NCBI GenBank assembly: GCA_003516865.1
Contig: DPBR01000092.1
Span: 23,475-32,635, forward strand
Reading direction: 5' to 3'
DNA: 9,161 nucleotides
DNA from: Oscillospiraceae bacterium
GTDB taxonomy: Bacteria > Bacillota > Clostridia > Oscillospirales > Ruminococcaceae
Positions 1 to 6,077 of the stretch are shown in pieces. The notes beneath the pieces were generated by a model that saw only the letters and a program-made list of their open reading frames with translations, did no database searches and had not been told where the DNA came from. Each line of letters starts with the position of its first letter. The stretch's first letter is position 1. The translations under genes were made by a program, and so were the position numbers.

Positions 1-550
1 GCGGTTCATTTTCACCTGCGAGAATACAAATCTTGTTCCGATAACGGTGATGTCGCGAGTGACGCTCTATGAAGTACCGGACTGCGATGCCGAGAGCTGT
101 AAGCGGTGTCTTGTCGGCGAGGGTGTTTCCGAGAAACGCGCGGGCGAGCTTGCGGACGTTTTTTCGGGGAATATAGGCGAGTGTAAGGCTGTTTTGTCGG
201 AGGACGGCGGCGAAACGCGGCTAATTGAAACCGCGAAAAAAGCGGCTGCCGCGGCTTCGGTAAAAAACGGCTTTGGCGCCGCCGCGGCGCTTTCCGAGGC
301 AAAGGACAGGGCGGAGCTTTCGGCGGTTTTCTCATATTTCACGAGGATATTCCGCGACGCGCTTGCGATAAAAACGGGCGCGGAAGCTGAATTTTTCGAC
401 AAAGCGACCGCGAAAAGAGCCGCGGAGAATTTCTCTGCGGAGGAGCTTCTTGCCGTGCTTGACGCGGCGTTTGAGATATCCGCGAACGAGATTTATAACC
501 TTAATCCCGCGCTTACCGCGGCGTATTTCACGACGGTTTTCGCGGTGTAA
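1..550 (+). CDS. holB: DNA polymerase III subunit delta' (C-terminal part, cut by left window edge)
   Basis: Clamp-loader subunit that, with delta and tau/gamma, opens the beta sliding clamp during chromosome replication. The reading frame is open from base 2 and gives 182 visible residues, so the true start lies outside the window. GTG at 47 and ATG at 50 are internal codons, not starts. The first visible residues read FIFTCENTNLVPITVMSRV, which matches the end of the AAA+ core of delta' (usual form: F-I-x-x-T-E-x, then T-I-x-S-R-C). Here the sensor-type SRC reads SRV, a small departure seen directly. The rest is a helical, alanine-rich segment consistent with the C-terminal oligomerisation domain; whole family members are roughly 300-330 residues. 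The next gene is ricT, 13 bases downstream, which is the usual Firmicutes order and supports the call. Identification rests on the short motif plus context. Confidence 0.85.
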   Translation, partial: RFIFTCENTNLVPITVMSRVTLYEVPDCDAESCKRCLVGEGVSEKRAGELADVFSGNIGECKAVLSEDGGETRLIETAKKAAAAASVKNGFGAAAALSEAKDRAELSAVFSYFTRIFRDALAIKTGAEAEFFDKATAKRAAENFSAEELLAVLDAAFEISANEIYNLNPALTAAYFTTVFAV

Positions 551-563
551 AGAAAGGAATATA

Positions 564-1559
564 ATGGATAAAGAACTGGATTATTATACGGAGAAGATTT
601 CTCCGAAAAAAGGGAACGGCGCCAAGGGCAAGACCGCTTCCGTGGCTGTCGAAAAGAAAGAGCCGCGCGAGCAGGCTTCCGCCGACGGCGCTGAAACCGA
701 GATTATCGGCGTTCGTTTCAAGGACGTTGGAAAGGTGTATTATTTCTCTCCGAACGGGATTGATTTCAAGCGCGGAGATAAGGTTATCGTGGAAACGGTG
801 CGCGGCGTCGAGTGCGGAGATATTGTTCTACCGAACAGGACGATTTCGGAAAAAACGCTTGTTTCTCCGCTGAAAAAGGTGCTGAGAAAAGCCGATGAAA
901 AGGATATTCAGCAGGCTGAAAAGAACCGCGAAAAGGAAAAGGAGATTATGAAGACGTTTTCGGAGAAAATCCGCCGTCATAATCTCGATATGAAGCCTAT
1001 CGACGTTGACTGCACGTTTGACGGGACGAAAATTCTGTTCTATTTCACGTCCGAGGGGAGAGTCGATTTCCGCGACCTCGTAAAGGACCTCGCTTCGATT
1101 TACCGCACGAGAATTGAGCTTCGCCAGATAGGCGTGAGAGATGAAGCAAAAATGCTCGGCGGACTTGGAATTTGCGGCAGACCGTTCTGCTGTTCGAGTT
1201 TTCTCGGCGAGTTTCAGCCCGTTTCAATCAAAATGGCAAAAGAACAGTCGCTTTCGCTCAATCCGACAAAAATTTCGGGAACCTGCGGCAGACTTATGTG
1301 CTGCCTGAAATACGAGCAGAACTGTTATGAAGATTTCCTGCGCACAACCCCGAAAATCGGCGCGTCTGTCGACACCGCCGAGGGACGCGGAGTTGTTCAG
1401 GACGCAAATCTTCTCACGGGAATGTTGACGATAAAGCTCGACAAAAAGCCCGATGTTCCGTTTATCGTGAACAAGGAAGAGGTTAAGGTTATAAAAGACG
1501 CGCAGATAAAGCTCAACCGCGACGAAATCAAGGCGCTCAAGGGTCTTGAGGATAAGTGA
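564..1559 (+). CDS. ricT: PSP1-domain protein RicT/YaaT (Fe-S regulator of RNase Y processing)
   Basis: A 331-residue protein. ATG at 564 is chosen because AGAAAGG at 551-557 sits 6 bases upstream; the frame extends further up only into holB. Residues 1-45 are charged and low complexity. The PSP1 core follows, with IIGVRFKDVGKVYYFSP at 47-63, a helical charged linker near 105-140, and the conserved block at 190-250. That block holds two near-identical cysteine motifs, CGRPFCC (Cys204, 209, 210) and CGRLMCC (Cys241, 246, 247). Known of the family: in Bacillus subtilis, RicT with RicA (YmcA) and RicF (YlbF) forms a complex carrying [4Fe-4S] clusters. It influences RNase Y-dependent mRNA maturation and the Spo0F phosphorelay. 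The six cysteines are the expected ligands and all are present. RicA and RicF are not in this window. Family assignment is secure; the role in this organism is inferred. Confidence 0.93.
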   Translation: MDKELDYYTEKISPKKGNGAKGKTASVAVEKKEPREQASADGAETEIIGVRFKDVGKVYYFSPNGIDFKRGDKVIVETVRGVECGDIVLPNRTISEKTLVSPLKKVLRKADEKDIQQAEKNREKEKEIMKTFSEKIRRHNLDMKPIDVDCTFDGTKILFYFTSEGRVDFRDLVKDLASIYRTRIELRQIGVRDEAKMLGGLGICGRPFCCSSFLGEFQPVSIKMAKEQSLSLNPTKISGTCGRLMCCLKYEQNCYEDFLRTTPKIGASVDTAEGRGVVQDANLLTGMLTIKLDKKPDVPFIVNKEEVKVIKDAQIKLNRDEIKALKGLEDK

Positions 1560-1560
1560 C

Positions 1561-1566
1561 AGGGAG
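1561..1566 (+). promoter_or_regulatory. Ribosome binding site that decides the GT4 start
   Basis: AGGGAG lies directly after the ricT stop codon. It abuts the ATG at 1567 with no spacer but lies 9 bases before the ATG at 1576. This makes 1576 the better start; the upstream TTG at 1546 lies inside ricT. Confidence 0.6.
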
Positions 1567-1575
1567 ATGAATGAA

Positions 1576-2604
1576 ATGAGCAGAAAAAAGACAATCAATA
1601 TGGTGTCGCAGGCGACCAGCGTTAAGGGGCAGGGCGTAGGCTCGGCGTATATGGAGCAGGTTCGCCTTGTAAAAGAGGGTCTTGCGGACAAATTCGAGGT
1701 GTTCGAGAACGCGAAAATGACCGCCGATATCACGCATTATCATACAATCAACCCAACGTTTTTCATCAACAAAAAGCGCCGCTGCAAGAAGGGAACGTCC
1801 GTTTGCTACGTTCACCTGCTGCCTTCAACGGTTGATGAGAGCATAAATATCCCGAAATTCGCGAGAGCGGTTTTCTACAAGTATATGATAAAATTTTACA
1901 GCATAATGGACCATCTTGTCGTTGTAAATCCTTATTTTATCGACGCGCTTGAAGAATACGGAATACCGCGCGAAAGGGTTACATATATCCCGAATTATGT
2001 CGATACCGACAAATTTCACCCCGTTTCAAAGGAAAAGAAAGCGTATATCAGAAAGAAACTGCACATTGACGAGAACAAATTCACGGTTGTGTGCGCGGGA
2101 CAGCTTCAGGTGAGAAAGGGAGTTTTCGATTTCCTCGAATGTGCAAGGAGAATGCCGGACGTGCAGTTTGTCTGGGCGGGCGGATTCAGCTTCGGGCGTC
2201 TGACGGACGGCTACGACGAGCTTCGGGAGGTTGTGAAGAATCCTCCGAAAAACGTGAAATTCCTCGGAATTGTAGACCGCGAGAATATGAACAAGGTGTA
2301 CAACGCCGCGGACGTTATGTTCCTGCCGTCTTTCGAGGAGCTTTTCCCGATGACGATTTTAGAGGCAATGTGCGTAAATATCCCCATTCTTCTGCGCGAT
2401 ATCCCGATTTACAACAATATTCTCTTCGATTTCTATTACCGTGAAAAAGACGTCGACGGCTTTGTAAGGGAGCTTGAAAAGCTTCGCAGCGACAAGGAAT
2501 ATTACAAAAAAGGCTGCGAAAACGCAAAGCGCGGAAACGAGTTTTACGAGAAAAAGCACGTTCTGAAGATGTGGGACGATTTCTACACGTCAATTCTGAA
2601 GTAA
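1576..2604 (+). CDS. GT4-family glycosyltransferase, LafB-like (glycolipid alpha-galactosyltransferase type)
   Basis: A 342-residue GT-B fold glycosyltransferase, with no signal peptide or obvious membrane helix. The N-terminal acceptor domain starts INMVSQATSVKGQGVGSAY (residues 7-25), a glycine-rich first loop. The motifs DITHYHTINP (51-60), KYMIKFYSIMDHLVVVNP (102-119) and YIPNYVD (137-143) follow. The C-terminal nucleotide-sugar domain starts with VVCAGQLQVRKG (171-182), where Arg180/Lys181 are the usual phosphate-binding residues. It contains FVWAGGFSFGRLTDGYDEL (198-216) and the EX7E motif Glu255/Glu263 in EELFPMTILEA. From memory, this motif set matches the LafB-type enzymes that add galactose to alpha-glucosyl-diacylglycerol in Gram-positive membranes. 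The GT4 call is firm; donor and acceptor are inferred. No partner glucosyltransferase (LafA-like) is adjacent. The gene follows ricT by 16 bases and is probably in the same transcript. An alternative is another membrane-surface or polysaccharide GT4. Confidence 0.8.
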   Translation: MSRKKTINMVSQATSVKGQGVGSAYMEQVRLVKEGLADKFEVFENAKMTADITHYHTINPTFFINKKRRCKKGTSVCYVHLLPSTVDESINIPKFARAVFYKYMIKFYSIMDHLVVVNPYFIDALEEYGIPRERVTYIPNYVDTDKFHPVSKEKKAYIRKKLHIDENKFTVVCAGQLQVRKGVFDFLECARRMPDVQFVWAGGFSFGRLTDGYDELREVVKNPPKNVKFLGIVDRENMNKVYNAADVMFLPSFEELFPMTILEAMCVNIPILLRDIPIYNNILFDFYYREKDVDGFVRELEKLRSDKEYYKKGCENAKRGNEFYEKKHVLKMWDDFYTSILK

Positions 2605-2615
2605 GGCGGGTAAAT

Positions 2616-2789
2616 ATGGCTTCAAACTGCGATGAATGCGTGAATTACGTTTTTGACGAGGAGGACGAGTGCTATACCTGCCTTGTGAACCTTGACGAGG
2701 ACGAAATGTACAGATTTTTGCAGGGGACGAACTATGATTGCCCGTATTACGACCCCGACGACGAGTATAAGCTCGCGCGAAAACAATAA
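2616..2789 (+). CDS. Small Cys-rich protein, DUF6472-like
   Basis: A 57-residue acidic protein starting MASNCDECVNYVFDEEDE. ATG at 2616 lies 11 bases after the glycosyltransferase stop, with AAGGCGGG (2603-2610) as a passable ribosome binding site. Cys5/Cys8 and Cys19/Cys22 form two CxxC pairs and Cys42 lies in a conserved-looking DCPYY. The pattern suggests a small zinc-ribbon or other metal-stabilised fold. Further recognisable elements are NLDEDEMYRFL (25-35) and a C-terminal DEYKLARKQ (49-57). I recognise the sequence pattern as that of a family of unknown function, DUF6472, found in Clostridia. No function is known to me. It is the last gene before the terminator, so it is probably co-transcribed with holB-ricT-GT4. 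Metal binding is inferred from the CxxC spacing only. Confidence 0.8.
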   Translation: MASNCDECVNYVFDEEDECYTCLVNLDEDEMYRFLQGTNYDCPYYDPDDEYKLARKQ

Positions 2790-2796
2790 ATTGTAT

Positions 2797-2837
2797 ACAA
2801 ACCGTGCAACATTTTTCGCGTTACACGGTTTGTTTTT
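2797..2837 (+). terminator. Intrinsic terminator ending the holB-ricT-GT4-DUF6472 unit
   Basis: Perfect 10-bp stem ACAAACCGTG (2797-2806) / CACGGTTTGT (2824-2833), followed by TTTTT at 2833-2837. Three further pairs (AAC 2808-2810 with GTT 2820-2822) can extend the stem past one mismatch. It begins 7 bases after the stop codon at 2789. There is no T-run on the other strand, so it works on the + strand only. Confidence 0.85.
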
Positions 2838-2899
2838 GTGCATAATAAATAATAATTGCTGTTGGATTTGCTCTAATTTTAAATTATCGGATAAAATAC

Positions 2900-2928
2900 T
2901 TGAAATTTATGTAGAAAAAGTGTATAAT
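2900..2928 (+). promoter_or_regulatory. Sigma-A type promoter for glgP
   Basis: TTGAAA at 2900-2905 (5 of 6 to consensus) and a perfect TATAAT at 2923-2928 are separated by exactly 17 bases. They lie in an AT-rich stretch that follows a terminator. The predicted transcription start is about 2935, giving a 5' leader of roughly 45 bases before the glgP ATG at 2979. The leader carries AAAGGAG at 2961-2967 with an 11-base spacer. The wider gene-free interval (2838-2978) holds this promoter and one pair of short direct repeats, reported separately. Confidence 0.85.
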
Positions 2929-2978
2929 ATTAAAGAGCATAATTGCTATTTTTCGATTTGAAAGGAGAATGTTTTATT

Positions 2979-5375
2979 ATGAAGTCGCCTATGTCAAAAG
3001 ACGAGATTTTAAAACAGCTTAAAACCATTCTGGAATATGATTACAGAACAGACGCAAAGGACGCGAACGTAACGCAGATTTACCGCGCGCTTTCGACAAT
3101 TGTGGTTAACTATCTGAAGGAAAAGCGCCACAACTTTATGCACGACTGCAATTCTCAGGGAAGAAAGCAGGTTTATTACCTCTCGATGGAGTTCCTTATG
3201 GGACGTTCGCTCAAGACCTCGCTTTATAATCTCGGACTTCAGGACGAGGTTGCGGGTGCGCTTGACGAAATCGGCGTAAAGATTGACAGAGTATACGAGG
3301 AAGAGCCGGACGCAGGTCTCGGAAACGGCGGTTTGGGACGTCTTGCGGCTTGCTATATGGACGGACTCGCAACGTGCGATTATCCCGCGACGGGCTATTC
3401 TATCCTCTATGAATATGGTATCTTCAAGCAGAAAATCGTTGACGGCTGGCAGACCGAGCTTCCGGACAACTGGCTTCCGGGCGGCGGCGCTTGGCTTGTT
3501 CCCGTACCCGACCAGGCGGTTGAGGTTCGCTTTGACGCACAGATGATTGAAAACTGGGACAACGGCTATCATCGCCTTGATTACTCGAATTACAACAGCG
3601 TAAACGCCGTTCCTTACGATATGTACGTTTCCGGCTACGACAGCAAGGGCGTTTCAAAGCTTCGTCTTTGGAGCGCGGAGAGTATGTCGTTTGATATGGC
3701 TTCGTTCAACACGGGCGACTACGCAAAGGCGCTCGGCGCAAACAACATCGCTCATTCTATCTCTAAGGTGCTTTATCCGAACGATAACCACGCAGAGGGC
3801 AAGGCTCTCCGTCTGCGTCAGCAGTACTTTATGTGCGCGGCTTCAATCGGCGATATCGTAATGCGCCATATGAAAGTATACGGAACGCTCGACAATTTCG
3901 ATGAAAAGGTTGCAATTCACATAAACGATACTCACCCGACTCTCGCAATCCCCGAACTTATGAGAATTTTGCTCGACGAGTGCGGATTTGGCTGGGAGCA
4001 GGCTTGGAAAATTGTCACGAACACCTTTGCTTACACAAACCACACCGTTATGGCTGAGGCGCTTGAGAAGTGGGACCAGAACCTCATCGAGAAGATTTTG
4101 CCGAGAATTTACCAGATTATCTGCGAAATCAACCGCCGTTACTACGAGGATTTGATGAACCGCACGGGCGACCCCGAAAAGGCGGGCAAGATGTGCATTA
4201 TGAAGGACGGCAAAATCCATATGGCGAACCTCTGCGTTGCGGCTTCGCACTGCGTAAACGGCGTTTCAAAGCTTCACAGCCAGATTATCAAGGACGACGT
4301 ATTCCGCCTTCAGGCGCTCGACAAGCCCTATCAGTTCAAGAACGTAACGAACGGTATAGCATACCGCCGCTGGCTGCTCCAGAGCAATCAGGGACTTACC
4401 GACCTGCTTTCCGAGTGCATCGGCGAGGGCTTCAAAAAGGACGCTTCTGAGCTTATCAAGTTCCAGGTATTCGCAAACGACAAGTCCGTTCTCGAAAAGC
4501 TCGGTAAAATCAAGCGCGAGAACAAGGAGCACTTTGCACAGTACGTTGAAAAGACGACCGGCGCGAAGCTGAATATCGACAGCATTTTCGACGTACAGGT
4601 TAAGCGTCTGCACGAATACAAGCGCCAGCAGCTCAACGCGATGAACATTATCGCGGATTACAACTTCCTGAAGCAGAACCCGAACGCTCCGTTTGTTCCG
4701 AAAACCTACATTTTCGCGGCGAAGGCGGCTCCCGGATATTATATCGCGAAGCAGATTATCAAGATGATTTGGTGCATCGGCGAGGAGCTGAAGCACGACC
4801 CGATTTTGCGCGAGAAGCTTCAGGTTATCTTCCTTGAGGATTACCGCGTAACGCTTTCCGAAATTCTGATGCCTGCGGCTGAGATTTCCGAGCAGATATC
4901 TCTTGCGGGAACGGAGGCTTCGGGAACGGGCAATATGAAGCTTATGCTTAACGGCGCGCTTACGCTCGGTACTTACGACGGCGCGAACGTTGAAATTCAC
5001 GAGGCTGTCGGCACGGACAACATCTTCATCTTCGGTATGAGAACGGCTGAGGTTAACGAAACGAGAATGCGCGGATACAATCCTCAGAGCTATATTGACA
5101 GCAACCCCGTTATCAAGAACGTTATGGACAGAATGTATAACGGAATTAACGGCGCAACGTTCCAGGAGCTTGCCGATTCCATCAAAAACAAGGATTACTA
5201 TATGGCGCTTGCCGATTTCGACAGCTATCGCGGAACTCAGGCTTACGCTTCGGAGGTTTACAAAGACCCGAACGAGTGGAACAAGAAGTCGCTGTTCAAT
5301 ATCGCGGGCGCGGGACGCTTCTCCGCGGACAGAGCGGTTCAGGACTATGCGCGCGACATTTGGAATTTGAAGTAA
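2979..5375 (+). CDS. glgP: Glycogen/starch/maltodextrin phosphorylase (GT35)
   Basis: A 798-residue PLP-dependent enzyme that releases glucose-1-phosphate from the non-reducing ends of alpha-1,4-glucans in the cytoplasm. Start ATG 2979 fits AAAGGAG at 2961-2967. Motifs in order: VYYLSMEFLMGRSL in the N-terminal domain, GLGNGGLGRLAACY (113-126), HINDTHPTLAIPELMR, VKRLHEYKRQ and EASGTGNMKLMLNGA. Lys654 is the PLP Schiff-base lysine. Lys542, Arg543 and Lys548 correspond to the phosphate-site residues Lys568/Arg569/Lys574 of the rabbit enzyme; the 112-residue spacing to the PLP lysine is identical. The protein is shorter than animal phosphorylases (about 840) and has no obvious N-terminal phosphorylation or AMP-site segment, as in unregulated bacterial forms. 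It has its own promoter and a downstream hairpin. The GH13 enzyme two genes on suggests glycogen breakdown. Glycogen and maltodextrin preference cannot be separated from sequence alone. Confidence 0.97.
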   Translation: MKSPMSKDEILKQLKTILEYDYRTDAKDANVTQIYRALSTIVVNYLKEKRHNFMHDCNSQGRKQVYYLSMEFLMGRSLKTSLYNLGLQDEVAGALDEIGVKIDRVYEEEPDAGLGNGGLGRLAACYMDGLATCDYPATGYSILYEYGIFKQKIVDGWQTELPDNWLPGGGAWLVPVPDQAVEVRFDAQMIENWDNGYHRLDYSNYNSVNAVPYDMYVSGYDSKGVSKLRLWSAESMSFDMASFNTGDYAKALGANNIAHSISKVLYPNDNHAEGKALRLRQQYFMCAASIGDIVMRHMKVYGTLDNFDEKVAIHINDTHPTLAIPELMRILLDECGFGWEQAWKIVTNTFAYTNHTVMAEALEKWDQNLIEKILPRIYQIICEINRRYYEDLMNRTGDPEKAGKMCIMKDGKIHMANLCVAASHCVNGVSKLHSQIIKDDVFRLQALDKPYQFKNVTNGIAYRRWLLQSNQGLTDLLSECIGEGFKKDASELIKFQVFANDKSVLEKLGKIKRENKEHFAQYVEKTTGAKLNIDSIFDVQVKRLHEYKRQQLNAMNIIADYNFLKQNPNAPFVPKTYIFAAKAAPGYYIAKQIIKMIWCIGEELKHDPILREKLQVIFLEDYRVTLSEILMPAAEISEQISLAGTEASGTGNMKLMLNGALTLGTYDGANVEIHEAVGTDNIFIFGMRTAEVNETRMRGYNPQSYIDSNPVIKNVMDRMYNGINGATFQELADSIKNKDYYMALADFDSYRGTQAYASEVYKDPNEWNKKSLFNIAGAGRFSADRAVQDYARDIWNLK

Positions 5376-5382
5376 AAACGGC

Positions 5383-5413
5383 TTTCTCCCCCGCAAAAGG
5401 GGGAGAAAATTTT
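5383..5413 (+). terminator. Intrinsic terminator after glgP, just upstream of the next gene's RBS
   Basis: Perfect 10-bp stem TTTCTCCCCC (5383-5392) / GGGGGAGAAA (5399-5408) with a 6-base loop GCAAAA. It is followed only by ATTTT (5409-5413), a short U tail that may allow read-through. It starts 7 bases after the glgP stop, and the DIP1984 ribosome binding site begins at 5417. Confidence 0.75.
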
Positions 5414-5429
5414 CGGAAAGAGGATAGTT

Positions 5430-5882
5430 ATGAAACTTGCGGAAGCGCTTAATTTAAGGGCTGATATTGCCAAAAGAATAAACGGGCTTAGCGTGAGATT
5501 GCAGAACAACGCGCTTGTGCAGGAGGGCGAACAGCCTGCCGAACAGCCTGTTGACCTTCTGAAAGAGCTTGACGAGCTGATTTTGCAGCAGGAGGAGCTT
5601 ATTTCGCGGATAAATCTGACGAACGCAAAGACGGTTTCCGAGGGAAAGGCGATTACGGAGCTTATCGCGCACAAAGACGCGCTGAGGATTAAGATTGACG
5701 TGCTTCGCGAGTTTCTTGACGCGGCTTCAAGGAACGTTTCGCGTGCGATGCGCTCGGAGATTAAGATTTTGAGCGCCGTTGACGTGGCTGCGATGCAAAA
5801 GACGGTTGACGGACTTGAAAAGGACTTCCGCGAAACCGACGTAAAAATCCAGACGCTTAACTGGAACACGGAATTACTGTGA
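5430..5882 (+). CDS. DIP1984-family protein
   Basis: A 150-residue, highly charged, almost wholly helical protein. ATG 5430 is preceded by AAAGAGG at 5417-5423. It has the features I associate with the DIP1984 family (some members are annotated septicolysin-like). These are the N-terminal MKLAEALNLRADIAKRI (1-17), the hinge VQEGEQPAEQP (30-40), a long coiled-coil-like segment DLLKELDELILQQEELISRIN (split here as residues 42-50 and 51-62), RSEIKILSAVDVA (108-120), and the C-terminal NWNTELL (144-150). There is no signal peptide or membrane helix, so it is probably cytoplasmic. No biochemical function is established to my knowledge. It lies between glgP and a GH13 enzyme, but nothing in the sequence links it to glucan metabolism. 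A promoter was not found between the glgP terminator and this gene. Confidence 0.82.
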   Translation: MKLAEALNLRADIAKRINGLSVRLQNNALVQEGEQPAEQPVDLLKELDELILQQEELISRINLTNAKTVSEGKAITELIAHKDALRIKIDVLREFLDAASRNVSRAMRSEIKILSAVDVAAMQKTVDGLEKDFRETDVKIQTLNWNTELL

Positions 5883-5893
5883 ATTTTCGAGTA

Positions 5894-6049
5894 CGGCAAT
5901 GGGCGAGCGCTGCCTTTTGGGCTGAGGAATAGCCCGACTATGATTGCGCCGCGGAGCAGGCGCGGAGGAAAATACTCCGATTGTTTTGCTCAGAATGTTA
6001 CAAACGCAAATTTAACGTTAAATTTACTGCCACAGCGCTGACATTGCCG
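5894..6049 (+). ncRNA. Putative structured RNA or leader element (unidentified)
   Basis: This covers most of the 195-base gap between the DIP1984 gene and the GH13 gene. The ends close by a perfect 8-bp helix, CGGCAATG (5894-5901) with CATTGCCG (6042-6049). After a 4x2 internal loop comes a perfect 7-bp helix, AGCGCTG (5906-5912) with CAGCGCT (6033-6039). Inside are hairpin GGGCT/AGCCC (5919-5923/5931-5935), hairpin GCGCC/GGCGC (5946-5950/5959-5963), and GGAG/CTCC (5964-5967/5975-5978). A possible pseudoknot pairs loop GAGCA (5954-5958) with TGCTC (5987-5991). The palindrome at 6008-6025 adds a further arm. No U-run follows the closing stem and no good promoter precedes it, so it may be a leader or intercistronic element. 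I could not match it to a riboswitch consensus I know. Alternatives are a small free-standing RNA (for example raiA- or 6S-like) or a MITE-like repeat. All folding is by eye. Confidence 0.45.
6008..6025. repeat. Perfect 18-bp palindrome AAATTTAACGTTAAATTT
   Basis: Perfect 9+9 inverted repeat with a central CG, 52 bases upstream of the GH13 start codon. It could be a DNA operator, since LacI-family sites are palindromes centred on CG and such regulators often control maltodextrin genes. It could also be a hairpin arm (7 bp, loop ACGT) of the surrounding RNA structure. No clear -35/-10 pair lies next to it, which leaves the operator reading unproven. Confidence 0.6.
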
Positions 6050-6060
6050 CAGGGTGGGAT

Positions 6061-6067
6061 AGGGGAG
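6061..6067 (+). promoter_or_regulatory. Ribosome binding site of the GH13 gene
   Basis: AGGGGAG, 10 bases before ATG 6078. It follows the 3' end of the putative structured element (6049) by 11 bases, and a TTTTTT run (6069-6074) lies between it and the start codon. Confidence 0.65.
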
Positions 6068-6077
6068 ATTTTTTACT

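Noticed and set aside
47..550. A separate gene starting at GTG 47 or ATG 50
   Set aside because: The frame is open to the window edge and the upstream codons encode a delta'-like FIFTCENTN motif. This is the middle of holB, with no ribosome binding site near 47.
450..563. Upstream extension of ricT to ATG 450
   Set aside because: It would overlap holB by about 100 bases and add an arginine-rich, unrelated 38 residues. ATG 564 has a well-placed ribosome binding site.
2868..2897. Second promoter TTGCTC-18-TAAAAT upstream of glgP
   Set aside because: The match to consensus is weak at -35, and a near-perfect promoter lies just downstream.
4266..5396. Long minus-strand open frame (376 codons) opposite glgP
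   Set aside because: It lies almost fully inside a well-supported phosphorylase gene. Its product is arginine/leucine/valine-rich with no motif, as expected for the antisense of a biased codon pattern.
5894..6049. MITE with terminal inverted repeats
   Set aside because: The ends are inverted repeats, but no target-site duplication flanks them (GAGTA before, CAGGG after). It is kept as an alternative only until copy number in the genome is known.
6050..6067. T-box antiterminator, because CAGGGTGGGATAGGGG resembles AGGGTGGnACCGCG
   Set aside because: Only the AGGGTGG part fits and the ACCGCG half is missing. No specifier stem-loop was found, and the downstream gene is a glycoside hydrolase, not an amino-acid gene.
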